Positions 6,843-15,236 of a stretch of 64,000 bases of DNA are shown here, in pieces. A program made the translations under genes and the position numbers. This DNA comes from Anaerococcus jeddahensis (lineage in GTDB: Bacteria > Bacillota > Clostridia > Tissierellales > Peptoniphilaceae). The stretch lies in the NCBI RefSeq assembly GCF_001182725.1, contig NZ_CWHU01000003.1, positions 62,001 to 126,000 on the forward strand. Direction: 5' to 3'. Every line of letters begins with the position of its first letter. Position 1 is the first letter of the stretch. Under the pieces are notes generated by a model. That model was not told the origin of the DNA, did not search any database, and was given only the letters and a program-made list of their open reading frames with translations.

Positions 6843-9361
6843 ATTATGTCCCCAAATTCATCATTTTCATCTTTATAATTTAATCTTTCCTTGTAAATAT
6901 ATCTTTCCCCATCTTCTATATAAACAAGATTTCCTATTATGTCGTTTGCTGTTTCTATATATTTTAAAAAATCTCTTTTTGAAATTCTGTAGATAAAGTC
7001 TGACATTTGAGCTTTCTTTTCTGAAAGTTTTACAATTTTTTCGCTATATTCCATATCTTTATTTTCAATAAGATTTACGTATTGTTCCCAAATTTCAGAT
7101 CCCCTTATTTCTTTTCCATCTATCTTTAAATTTCTATTTAAAAATATATCAAGCATTTGCCTATTATCATCTATCAGTTCCATATGTTTGGATATTTTTT
7201 CGAAATTTAATTTAATAAGATCTTTTTCAAAATTTATATAGGAATATTCGTCCCTATCATTTTTTGCTTTTTGTAATTTTAGGGCAAAATATCTGGAAAA
7301 ATCTTTTGTTTGGAGATCTTTTCTCCTATCTTTATTTCTTAATGTCAAAATATCCTGGGCGTTTTTATAAATTTTCTTTTCATCTGCCATATCAAAAAAA
7401 TATGCTACAGCATCATTTTTTAAAGCTGACCTTCCAATTCTTCCCAAAAACTGTTCTTCATTTTCAAGCATAGATATATCTTTATAACCAATATCCATAT
7501 CAATATCGACCCCAGCTTCTACAACTTGACTTGCAATTAATATGGTTTTTTTCCTTATTTCACCACTTATTTCTCCAATAACTTGAGCCTTTCTTCTTAA
7601 ATTGTCATCACCTGTTAAAATTAAAATATTATAATTTTCAAAAAATTCTTCCTCATTTATTAATTTAAAGAAATTTTCAGCATCTTTTTTTCTAATAAAT
7701 TCAACCAATATTTTTTGATGATTTCCTATATTTTCTTTCATATGTTTTAAAAGATGGTCATAGTCAATTTTTCCCAAATCCAACAAATCATAATTTATTT
7801 TGACCCTATTTTTAAACAAAGGCTCATCAAAAATTTCTCTTGGATTTTTAATCAATTTTCCTATATTTCTCTTTTTATCCTCATCTAACAAAGCTGATAG
7901 ATCTGGAAGAGTTGCTGACATAATAATTATTTTTAAATTAAAAATCTTTGCATAAATCTCCAACATTTCTATAATTTCATTCCACAAATCTTCCCTGTAG
8001 GCTTGAATTTCATCCAAAACAATGACAGAATTTGTAAGTTGATAAAGACCAAAAATATTCTTTCTTTTATTTGAAAAAAGCGTATTAAAAAGCCCTACAT
8101 TAGATGTGATTATAAAAGGAGAATGGAGAAACTGTCTATCTAGGAGAGATTTTATATAATAATCCCAATCTTTCATAAAATCATCATCTTGGCCTTTTCC
8201 AATTGGAGTAATTGAATTTATTATAGAAATATTTTCTTCAATGCTGGTTTTTTTATAATATTTTAAGAGGGTATTTTTATTTTGCTCCACCAAGGTATTA
8301 AAGGGATAGGCATAGATTATTTTATTAATCTGATCATTTAATAATTTGAAAGATAAATTCATAGCAGTATTAGATTTGCCCGATCCTGTAGGAGCTTCCA
8401 GGAAAAATATATTTTTATCCCTTTCTTCTTTTAAATTTTTTTCTGCATTTAGAAAAATTTTTGTCCTAAGGTCGTTTATATTTTCTTTTTTCTCATAAGA
8501 CTTACTTTCTTGGCTTTTTCTAATATTTTTTATGAGTTTTGAATTGTTATATATTTTTATAAGGTCATTTTGATCTATTTTTGGAAGCTTTGTCTTATAT
8601 CCATTCATATAATCAGTTGTAGCATAAAAGTCAGCTGCAACTAAAATAGAGTAGATTAATCTTGTGTAGATGTATATTTCTTTGGATTTTGATTTTTTGA
8701 AATCTATATAAGAAGAATCCATATCAAAATCATAGATCAGATCCATAATTTCATTAGATATTTCTTCAAAATCATCAAAAAATTCTTCCTTTATATTCTT
8801 ATCTTTTCTTAAATATTTTAAAGTTTTATAAAATTTACTTCTTTCATCAATAAATAAATCAAAAAAATTATTGATTGAATATGAAAAATCAGACAAATCA
8901 CTATGGTGCCTTGAAATTATAAAGGCATTTAAAAAAATAATATAATAAAATTTTTCTTTTAATTCATCATCTATTTCTAAATTTCTAATTTTCCCTACAC
9001 AAATATAAACATAAATAAATGATGAAAGTATAGAATGTTCTCCTTCTATTCCCAAATCTGTAAGATCTATTTCGAAATTTTTTAATTTATTTCTTTGAAA
9101 TCTCGAATTTATCTTTCCCAAATCGTGAAATAGTATTACAGAATCTATTAAATCTTTAAAATGGGTATATCCTTCTTTTTCATCGAAAATACTTAGGAAA
9201 AATCTTTCAAAGACTCTTCCCAAGTTTTTTTCATCTAGAATTTTTTGGTAATATCCAAAAGTTTTATTAATATGGTCTTGTAAATTTTCTTTACTATTTC
9301 CTACCCCATCTATGTGACCTAGGTATTGATCTGGATTTTTAACTATAAAATCAAGCTTCAT
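6839..9361 (-). CDS. cas3: CRISPR-associated helicase/nuclease Cas3 (HD-helicase fusion)
   Basis: An 840-aa effector nuclease of type I interference. The N-terminal HD nuclease domain shows FHDLGK (H79, D80), EHS (about 109) and RHH (152-153). The SF2 helicase follows with Walker A APTGSGKS (about 323-330), a DEIQ motif II (450-453), MSAT motif III (about 481), QVVEAGVDID and GRIGR. The HD and helicase are fused, as usual. The start is taken at the ATG at 9361 with AAGAAGGAATTT upstream; the frame is open nine codons further. It overlaps the cas5 stop by 11 nt. Cascade recruits it to unwind and degrade target DNA. Confidence 0.97.
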   Translation of the reverse strand: MKLDFIVKNPDQYLGHIDGVGNSKENLQDHINKTFGYYQKILDEKNLGRVFERFFLSIFDEKEGYTHFKDLIDSVILFHDLGKINSRFQRNKLKNFEIDLTDLGIEGEHSILSSFIYVYICVGKIRNLEIDDELKEKFYYIIFLNAFIISRHHSDLSDFSYSINNFFDLFIDERSKFYKTLKYLRKDKNIKEEFFDDFEEISNEIMDLIYDFDMDSSYIDFKKSKSKEIYIYTRLIYSILVAADFYATTDYMNGYKTKLPKIDQNDLIKIYNNSKLIKNIRKSQESKSYEKKENINDLRTKIFLNAEKNLKEERDKNIFFLEAPTGSGKSNTAMNLSFKLLNDQINKIIYAYPFNTLVEQNKNTLLKYYKKTSIEENISIINSITPIGKGQDDDFMKDWDYYIKSLLDRQFLHSPFIITSNVGLFNTLFSNKRKNIFGLYQLTNSVIVLDEIQAYREDLWNEIIEMLEIYAKIFNLKIIIMSATLPDLSALLDEDKKRNIGKLIKNPREIFDEPLFKNRVKINYDLLDLGKIDYDHLLKHMKENIGNHQKILVEFIRKKDAENFFKLINEEEFFENYNILILTGDDNLRRKAQVIGEISGEIRKKTILIASQVVEAGVDIDMDIGYKDISMLENEEQFLGRIGRSALKNDAVAYFFDMADEKKIYKNAQDILTLRNKDRRKDLQTKDFSRYFALKLQKAKNDRDEYSYINFEKDLIKLNFEKISKHMELIDDNRQMLDIFLNRNLKIDGKEIRGSEIWEQYVNLIENKDMEYSEKIVKLSEKKAQMSDFIYRISKRDFLKYIETANDIIGNLVYIEDGERYIYKERLNYKDENDEFGDII

Positions 9362-10088
9362 AAATTCCTTCTTCACTGTAAAAGACAAGTTTTAAATTAT
9401 TATCTATATCTTTAAATATTACATTTTTATCTGATTTTTTCCTAACTTCTCCATTACTTGCCAAGGTTTTTTTTCTTATATATCTTTCAGTGTCTTCCTC
9501 TAAGAAAAATGGAAGATTTTCTTCATATTTATAAATCTTACTTTTTAGCCTTAGTTTAAAATCTTCAGCTAAAAATAGAGAATCTATAATATTTTCATCA
9601 CCTTTTCCTATATCAACTATTTTACAATCACTAATATTTGCCATATGATCATTTGTTCCAAGATAAGGAGTAAATATTGTTTTTTTATCTAAAATATATT
9701 CTTTTATCATTTCACTTTGGTCATTTTCTAATAAAATATAAATTAGCCATGAAGGATTTTCTAGCCAAACTTGTTTTACTATTAGATTTCCACCTTCTTC
9801 GTTTGAAGCAAAAGCTGTAGAATTATTAAATATTTGCAACTTCTTATCAAAAATTCCATCATTTCCCTCTGAAACTATAGAAATTTTAAGGTCTTTTAAT
9901 TTTTTATAAAATTCAGGATATTTTTCCCTGTCCTTTTCGTTATAGCCCTTGTATCCAAGAATTGCTCCCAAAAGTCCAAGAAGGGCGACTCTATGAATTT
10001 GACCATAAGTATAATATAGATAAGTATTTACATCTGGCTGTTTGAAAAAACCTGTTTTACCACTTAATCTAAATCTCAAAGCTTTCAT
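9351..10088 (-). CDS. cas5: Type I-B Cascade subunit Cas5
   Basis: A 245-aa RAMP-fold protein. The N-terminus MKALRFRLSGKTGFFKQPD followed by YLYYTYGQIHRVALLGLLGAILG is characteristic of Cas5, which caps the 5' handle of the crRNA in Cascade. It begins two bases after the cas7 stop and its 3' end overlaps cas3, fitting a single cas operon. I see no sign of the catalytic activity found in Cas5d, expected since a separate Cas6 exists. Confidence 0.95.
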   Translation of the reverse strand: MKALRFRLSGKTGFFKQPDVNTYLYYTYGQIHRVALLGLLGAILGYKGYNEKDREKYPEFYKKLKDLKISIVSEGNDGIFDKKLQIFNNSTAFASNEEGGNLIVKQVWLENPSWLIYILLENDQSEMIKEYILDKKTIFTPYLGTNDHMANISDCKIVDIGKGDENIIDSLFLAEDFKLRLKSKIYKYEENLPFFLEEDTERYIRKKTLASNGEVRKKSDKNVIFKDIDNNLKLVFYSEEGIYEA

Positions 10089-10089
10089 A

Positions 10090-11043
10090 TTAAGCCTCGA
10101 TTTTTTCTCTTGTGTATATATTATAAATTTCTATATTATCTGGAAAATCAACTAAATCTATTTTTTCATTGTCATAATAAATTTGAATTTTTTCTATATC
10201 ATCTCTTTTTTCTAGAATAGATTTTCCTGTGAAAATTATCTTATCCTTAAAGTTTTCTTCAGAATTTTTTTCAAATATAATATAATTTGCAAGACTTGGA
10301 AGATAAGTATCTAATTTTGTTTCAACAAACATAGAAAATTCATTGTTTGCTCCTTCTTTGGCATTTGTTGCATAGGAAGTTGCAGAATCAATTGCTGCTA
10401 ATTTGAATTTTTCATAATCTTTTTCGCTATAGCCTTCTGTAACTCCTAATTTTTTGTAATCATCATAAGCTTTTGGATTTATTACAAAAGAATAGAAATA
10501 ATGAGCTTCATCAGATACAATTTTATTTCCCAAAGTAGAATTTTGAGCTTCTTCTCCTGATTTACTTTTTTCTTTTGCATTAGGATCTCTAAAAGGAGAT
10601 AAGATTTGTTGAACTTGAGCTTTACTGTCTTCATATTTGTTCATTCCTTGGGAAATTTGCACAGCTCCAGTTATAGAAATATTATTTCCTTTTTCTGCAA
10701 AGGTAGCTCCAAAATTTTTTACATCTGTTGCAGAAAACAAGTTAGTCAAAATTTTTTCTGATTCACCAGCTTTAATTTCTGTATCAAAAACTTGTTCATA
10801 TCTTTCTTTTAAGGTTCTAGGCATCAAATTTCCCTTATCTCCTATGGTGTAACTTTTTATATAAATTACCTTCTCGCCTTGTTCAGACCATTTTTTCTTC
10901 ATAGTATATTTTAAAGCCTTATCCGATCCAAAAATTTCACCTGAAGACAAAGATTTTGGAAATCCAGAAAAATCTGCATTCCAATTTGCCATTTTTGATC
11001 CTATACCAATAATTCCATAAACTCTTTTATTTAGCTCTGTCAT
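10090..11043 (-). CDS. cas7: Type I-B Cascade backbone subunit Cas7 (Csh2 type)
   Basis: A 317-aa Cas7 that polymerises along the crRNA spacer. The N-terminal MTELNKRVYGIIGIGSKMANWNADF, the central LFSATDVKNFGATFAEKG...ISITGAVQ and the DEAHYFYSFVINP block are typical of the Csh2/Cas7b family. The start at 11043 has AAGGAGAAGAAG directly upstream within the end of cas8b (17-nt overlap); the frame is open five codons further. In Cascade, Cas7 subunits kink the guide-target duplex so every sixth guide base is unpaired, which matters for the solo-guide element upstream of cas6. Confidence 0.95.
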   Translation of the reverse strand: MTELNKRVYGIIGIGSKMANWNADFSGFPKSLSSGEIFGSDKALKYTMKKKWSEQGEKVIYIKSYTIGDKGNLMPRTLKERYEQVFDTEIKAGESEKILTNLFSATDVKNFGATFAEKGNNISITGAVQISQGMNKYEDSKAQVQQILSPFRDPNAKEKSKSGEEAQNSTLGNKIVSDEAHYFYSFVINPKAYDDYKKLGVTEGYSEKDYEKFKLAAIDSATSYATNAKEGANNEFSMFVETKLDTYLPSLANYIIFEKNSEENFKDKIIFTGKSILEKRDDIEKIQIYYDNEKIDLVDFPDNIEIYNIYTREKIEA

Positions 11044-12799
11044 CTTCTTCTCCTTCAATTAGTTTTTTACCATAAAGATATGATTCTCCTAAAAATCCTG
11101 CCATTATCCACTTATCATCAGCCTTTTCCTTTTCAAATTCATAAACAAGAATTTGACTTACAGCCATATTAAACCTTATATCCTTAGCGCTAATATTGTG
11201 TGCATAAGTTACAAGCAAATGTTCTAAGTTTTCAATTATCCTGGAAGTTTTTTGCCCACCCAAGAAATTCCTAATAAAGGTTAAATTTTTATCGCCAATA
11301 TTTGAATAATTAAGCAATTTTCTCAAAACTTGTCCTACAGCAAAGAAGATTTCCTCGTCACCTTCAAGAGAAATATCTCCAGCTGATTCCAACTTTCTTT
11401 TCATATTTTCTTGAAAATCCATATAATTTTCCTCCTTTTTTTCATAATATTCTTTCAAAGATAAATAATAATTAAATTGGGTTATAGCCTTGGTCTTATA
11501 ATCATTTAAAAGAGAATATTTAATAGAATCTTCCAAAAGTCTATTTAAAATCCTAACTATTTCTTTATTTTTATTATTTATTATGGCAAATTCCAAGCTT
11601 TTCCCATAGTTTAAAATTATCATTTTAAAATTCAATTCTTTTATGTTCAAATTCTCCAAATTATACTTATTTCTTTGGTAGTAATTATAGAAAAAAACTG
11701 AATCTATTTTATTTAAAAGTATCTTTTTTTCAGTAACAAGACCGTATTTTTCTTCTCTTTTAGAAAAATCTTCGGCTTTAGCATTTTCTGGCAAATATTC
11801 TTCAATGTATTGATTAATTTGAATTTCTATATCATCAAAATCTTTTGAATAAATATTATAGTCTAAAATTGCTGCTTCATTTTTTTCAGGATACAAGAAC
11901 AATTCAAAACCTATGAAATTTTTATTTTTTTCAAAACTTATTTCCTTATTTCCAGTATTAAAATATATTCTTTTATAGCCTCTTTTGATAGATGATGAAA
12001 GATAAGAAAAAAATAAATTTTGTAATTTTGCCATATCTGCACTTATTAGGTAGGGTTGTTTTACTTTTCTAGATAAATTTTCTAAATAAGGCTTTTTATC
12101 ATTTATTCCTAAATTATCATCAGAAACACCAAAAGTTTTTCCACTAACTTCTATATTATATTTATTCTTATTAAATAAATTGGTAAGTAAATACCTATCT
12201 TGCTCTCTTTGATAGGCTTTTTTTGTTTTTTCTTCATCTTCATAGATAAAAAATATTTTGAAATAATCTTTTGAGCTTGTATCAATATCAAAGATATTTT
12301 TATTATCAATATTTTCAACAAGCCACTTTTCGATTTTTTCAGCCTCACCTACATTGACGCTACCCAATTTCCCTTCATTTTCTAAGTAAAGATTTTTTGC
12401 TTCTTTATCCTTATATTTTTTGAGCGGATTTTTTAAAACCAAAAAATACCTTTCAATAGCCTCATTATTAATCTTATCTTCATAAGAATTTTCCTTGAAG
12501 AAAAAACTATAATAATTAGAACTGTGAATAGATTTTTTATTGTCAATACTTTTATTCATGTTTAAGAGATTGGAATTAAAATCCAAATCTCTAATAAAAG
12601 AATAATTTAATGGTTGATTTTCGATTTTCTTTTCTTTTTTATCATATTTTATCTTAAAACTTGGGCTAACCTCCCAAGGTCCTTCTTCTTTCATAGTAAC
12701 AAGATAATATTTACCATCTTTAGGAATATATCCTCTCAAAACCATATCAGGATCTTCGTCCAAATTCTTTTTAAAAATCTCCAAACATTCTTCTAGCAC
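11027..12799 (-). CDS. cas8b: Type I-B Cascade large subunit Cas8b (Csh1 type)
   Basis: A 590-aa large subunit, identified mainly by position between cas6 and cas7, length, and the helical C-terminal region. Cas8b recognises the PAM and recruits Cas3. Translation starts at a GTG (12799) with an excellent AGGAGGTGATTAT site; an overlapping ATG three bases upstream is followed immediately by a stop in its frame and is not used. Similarity among Cas8b proteins is low, so subfamily assignment rests on gene order. Confidence 0.88.
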   Translation of the reverse strand: MLEECLEIFKKNLDEDPDMVLRGYIPKDGKYYLVTMKEEGPWEVSPSFKIKYDKKEKKIENQPLNYSFIRDLDFNSNLLNMNKSIDNKKSIHSSNYYSFFFKENSYEDKINNEAIERYFLVLKNPLKKYKDKEAKNLYLENEGKLGSVNVGEAEKIEKWLVENIDNKNIFDIDTSSKDYFKIFFIYEDEEKTKKAYQREQDRYLLTNLFNKNKYNIEVSGKTFGVSDDNLGINDKKPYLENLSRKVKQPYLISADMAKLQNLFFSYLSSSIKRGYKRIYFNTGNKEISFEKNKNFIGFELFLYPEKNEAAILDYNIYSKDFDDIEIQINQYIEEYLPENAKAEDFSKREEKYGLVTEKKILLNKIDSVFFYNYYQRNKYNLENLNIKELNFKMIILNYGKSLEFAIINNKNKEIVRILNRLLEDSIKYSLLNDYKTKAITQFNYYLSLKEYYEKKEENYMDFQENMKRKLESAGDISLEGDEEIFFAVGQVLRKLLNYSNIGDKNLTFIRNFLGGQKTSRIIENLEHLLVTYAHNISAKDIRFNMAVSQILVYEFEKEKADDKWIMAGFLGESYLYGKKLIEGEEDDRAK

Positions 12800-12810
12800 A
12801 TAATCACCTC

Positions 12811-13497
12811 CTAAATTAAATATTTGTATCCCAAAAATCCTGCACCATAAGCTGCATTTTCACTAAATGTAACACCAAGAGCAAAATAAGCTAAGTCCTG
12901 ACTTCTTTTATCCATATTAATTTCAAGCTCAAGCTTATCGCCCAAAAGTTTTATGTTTTTAAATTTAAAAGCGATTGGCCCTTCATTCAAAAATTTAAGG
13001 CTTGTATAAAATTTCCCCTCTTCTATATTTTCATCAATGAAAAATTTGTATTTTTTTATTAAATTGTCTGTGATTCTCTTTTCAAATTCTTCTAAAGTCA
13101 AATTATCTTTCCAATATCCAAAATCATTTTTTATAATTATTGGATTTAAGGTAAATAATTTTGAAATAGGTGATTTTGGAATTATCCTAACATCAACAGT
13201 TAAATTTTTAAAAACCTTATCCTTATACTCAGAAAAACCATTTAACATATAATTTACAAATTCTTCATCAACCGACCTAATTCTGTACTGATAGACCATG
13301 TTTTTTTTGTAGAACTTTTTTATTGGATAAAGATTGTCGTGACAGTAGGATTTATAATTTTTAGCTTTGTGCATATCTAAAAATTTTTCATTTTCTGACA
13401 AATAAGAAATTATAGCCTTAGCAATAAATCCCAAAGAATCTGAAGAATCTATATCTTCTAATAAAAAGGTTCTTATTTTTAGTTCATAAATCTTCAT
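12811..13497 (-). CDS. cas6: CRISPR RNA endonuclease Cas6
   Basis: A 228-aa RAMP endonuclease that cleaves pre-crRNA within the repeat, leaving the 8-nt 5' handle. The N-terminal beta strand is followed by the MHKAKNYKSYCHDNLYPIK block (candidate catalytic H43 or H53). The C-terminal glycine-rich loop AAYGAGFLGYKYL is the Cas6 signature. A GAAAGGAGG site precedes the ATG. It is the first gene of the cas operon, immediately downstream of the predicted promoter and solo-guide element. Confidence 0.93.
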   Translation of the reverse strand: MKIYELKIRTFLLEDIDSSDSLGFIAKAIISYLSENEKFLDMHKAKNYKSYCHDNLYPIKKFYKKNMVYQYRIRSVDEEFVNYMLNGFSEYKDKVFKNLTVDVRIIPKSPISKLFTLNPIIIKNDFGYWKDNLTLEEFEKRITDNLIKKYKFFIDENIEEGKFYTSLKFLNEGPIAFKFKNIKLLGDKLELEINMDKRSQDLAYFALGVTFSENAAYGAGFLGYKYLI

Positions 13498-13514
13498 TTT
13501 CTGCCTCCTTTCTA

Positions 13515-13541
13515 GAAAATTTAATTATAATTATTAACTGA
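13515..13541 (-). promoter_or_regulatory. Predicted self-target (protospacer plus TCA) of the solo guide in the cas6 leader
   Basis: On the minus strand the site reads TCA then GTTAATAATTATAAT. Compared with the spacer-like segment GTTAAAAATTAAAAT, positions 1-5, 7-11 and 13-15 match, and mismatches are at 6 and 12; beyond 15 the match is lost. It lies about +7 to +30 from the predicted start site of cas6 transcription. Binding of Cascade here would block transcription, and the incomplete distal match would be expected to prevent Cas3 cleavage. Confidence 0.6.
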
Positions 13542-13551
13542 TTATATATTT

Positions 13552-13579
13552 ATAATATCATCATTTTAAAAAATGTCAA
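13552..13579 (-). promoter_or_regulatory. Predicted sigma-A promoter of the cas operon
   Basis: A perfect -35 TTGACA (13579-13574 on the minus strand), a 16-nt spacer and -10 TATTAT (13557-13552). The start site would be near 13545, leaving a leader of about 48 nt before cas6. The -35 abuts the degenerate repeat at 13579-13608. Confidence 0.75.
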
Positions 13580-13662
13580 TTTTTTTACATCTCATGTTAG
13601 TAATCAAATATTTATATATTTTAATTTTTAACATTTCAATACTTATCAAGTTACTAATTAAA
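13579..13662 (-). ncRNA. Solitary CRISPR-like guide element upstream of cas6 (CreR/CreA-like)
   Basis: Two degenerate copies of the array repeat in crRNA orientation. The first (13662-13633) matches 23 of 30 positions and keeps the full ATTGAAAT handle. The second (13608-13579) matches 25 of 30, keeps the 5' part TGATTACTAACAT and has lost the handle. Between them is a 24-nt spacer-like segment, shorter than the 34-38 nt array spacers. A weak promoter with -35 TTTTCA (13690-13685), 18-nt spacing and -10 TATATT (13666-13661) lies just upstream. The layout matches CRISPR-derived regulatory guides that reprogram Cascade to repress cas genes or a toxin RNA. Expression is not shown. Confidence 0.7.
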
Positions 13663-13899
13663 TATATAAATACTCTACCTCTTATGAAAAATTTAACCAC
13701 AAGTTCATTATTGTTTTAAAAAGTTTATATTATTTTCAAAAAAATTTCTCCCATCAAATATTGTTAATTTTATATTAATGATTTATAATACCCCTAGAGA
13801 TAGTATTTAAGTTTTAAAACTATACTCTTTTACACCATTATATTTAATTTTAAAAATGAGCTTATATATTTAGTGAGACTCAAAATATTTTGTAATTTG

Positions 13900-13948
13900 G
13901 CAAGGATTTTGGTTTTTTTTGTATAAACTTTTTCCTTGCTTTTTTTTT
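13900..13948 (+). promoter_or_regulatory. Hairpin plus T-run in the panD leader (possible attenuator)
   Basis: GCAAGGA (13900-13906) pairs with TCCTTGC (13933-13939), followed directly by nine T and then the AGGAG ribosome-binding site of panD. A terminator this close to the start of a gene suggests premature termination control or a leftover terminator. The loop is long (26 nt) and T-rich. From 13663 to 13899 I see only AT-rich DNA with the weak promoter described for the solo guide and no other gene. Confidence 0.5.
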
Positions 13949-13958
13949 AGGAGATTTT

Positions 13959-14342
13959 ATGGAAATTGAAATGTTAAAAGGAAAAATTCATAGGGCTACT
14001 GTGACTCAGGCTGAACTTAACTATGTTGGATCCATTACTGTTGATGAGGTTTTACTCGAGGGTGCTGGAATTAGAGAGTATCAAAAAGTTCAAGTAGTCG
14101 ATATTAATAATGGAAATAGACTTGAAACTTATACCATTGCTGGTGAGAAAAACAGTGGTGTCATTTGTTTAAATGGAGCTGCTGCAAGACATTTTGCACC
14201 TGGTGATAAGGTAATTATTATGGCTTATGCCTCTTATAGTGAAAAAGATTTGGAAAATTATAGTCCAAAGGTTGTTTTTGTTGATGATGAAAATAAAATC
14301 AAAAAAATTTCATCTTACGAAAAGCACGGGACTTTGTTGTAG
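13959..14342 (+). CDS. panD: Aspartate 1-decarboxylase
   Basis: A 127-aa pyruvoyl-dependent enzyme converting L-aspartate to beta-alanine for pantothenate synthesis. The proenzyme self-cleaves between G24 and S25 (NYVGSITVD), generating the pyruvoyl group on S25; the start gives the same numbering as the well-studied enterobacterial protein. The conserved N-terminal [16 protein letters not shown] and the [12 protein letters not shown] segment are present. The gene has AGGAG before the ATG and is followed 53 bp later by panC. Confidence 0.96.
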   Translation: MEIEMLKGKIHRATVTQAELNYVGSITVDEVLLEGAGIREYQKVQVVDINNGNRLETYTIAGEKNSGVICLNGAAARHFAPGDKVIIMAYASYSEKDLENYSPKVVFVDDENKIKKISSYEKHGTLL

Positions 14343-14395
14343 ATAATTTTAGTGGTGTATTAGGCTATCTCTAAATATTTTTAGAGGAGAAGAAA

Positions 14396-15235
14396 ATGAA
14401 AGTTATCAAAAAAATTGATGAATTGAGAGAAATTTTAAAGGATTTCAAAAAAGAGGGCAAATCAATTGGTCTTGTTCCTACCATGGGATTTTTGCACAAG
14501 GGCCATGCAAGCCTCATTAAAAAAGCAGTTTCAGAAAATGACATTGTTGTTATTTCTGATTTTGTAAATCCTATTCAATTTGGACCAAATGAGGATTTGG
14601 AGGCTTATCCTAGAGATATAAATGCTGATAGCAAATTGTGCGAAGATTTGGGAGCTGATTTTATTTTTAATCCAGAACCAAGTGAAATGTATCATGACAA
14701 AAAAGCCTTTGTTGATATTGAAGGTCTTTCTGATAATTTGTGTGGGGCAAGAAGAGAAGGACATTTCAGGGGTGTTTGTACAGTTTGTACAAAATTATTT
14801 AATATTGTAGGCCCTGACAGGGCATATTTTGGACAAAAAGATGCCCAACAACTTTCAATTATTAAAAAATTAGTTTTTGATTTAAATATTCCAGTTGAAA
14901 TTATTCCCTGCCCAATTGTAAGAGAGGATGACGGACTTGCCATGTCTTCAAGAAATACTTATCTTTCAAATGATGAAAGAAAGGCTGCTCTTTGCCTTTC
15001 AAAGGCGATTTTTGAGGGAGAAAAAATGGCAAAAGAGGGATCTTCTGTAAAAGAAGTTTTGGAAAAAATGGAAGAAATAATTTCAGAAGAAAAACTTGCA
15101 AAAATCGACTACATCAGTGCCGTTGATCTTGAAACAATAAAAGACGTGGAAAATTTCGACAAAGATACCTTGGTTGCCATAGCAGTTTACATTGGAAAAA
15201 CCAGATTAATCGATAATTTTATTTATAGGGTTTAG
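14396..15235 (+). CDS. panC: Pantothenate synthetase (pantoate--beta-alanine ligase)
   Basis: A 279-aa ATP-dependent ligase joining pantoate and beta-alanine. The nucleotidyl-transferase signature PTMGFLHKGH (HxGH-type), the YFGQKDAQQL motif and the KMSKS-like MSSRNTYLS are all visible. It ends one base before panS, so it is co-transcribed. The neighbouring genes supply beta-alanine (PanD) and probably import the other substrate (PanS); panB and panE are not in the window. Confidence 0.96.
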   Translation: MKVIKKIDELREILKDFKKEGKSIGLVPTMGFLHKGHASLIKKAVSENDIVVISDFVNPIQFGPNEDLEAYPRDINADSKLCEDLGADFIFNPEPSEMYHDKKAFVDIEGLSDNLCGARREGHFRGVCTVCTKLFNIVGPDRAYFGQKDAQQLSIIKKLVFDLNIPVEIIPCPIVREDDGLAMSSRNTYLSNDERKAALCLSKAIFEGEKMAKEGSSVKEVLEKMEEIISEEKLAKIDYISAVDLETIKDVENFDKDTLVAIAVYIGKTRLIDNFIYRV

Positions 15236-15236
15236 T

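Noticed and set aside
6839-9361. DEIQ instead of DEAH/DEVH in Cas3 as a sign of inactivity
   Set aside because: Motif II varies among type I-B Cas3 proteins and all other catalytic motifs are intact.
13663-13899. A CreT-like toxin RNA partner for the solo guide
   Set aside because: I found no short ORF with a strong ribosome-binding site and rare codons here; the self-target in the cas6 leader explains the guide without a toxin.
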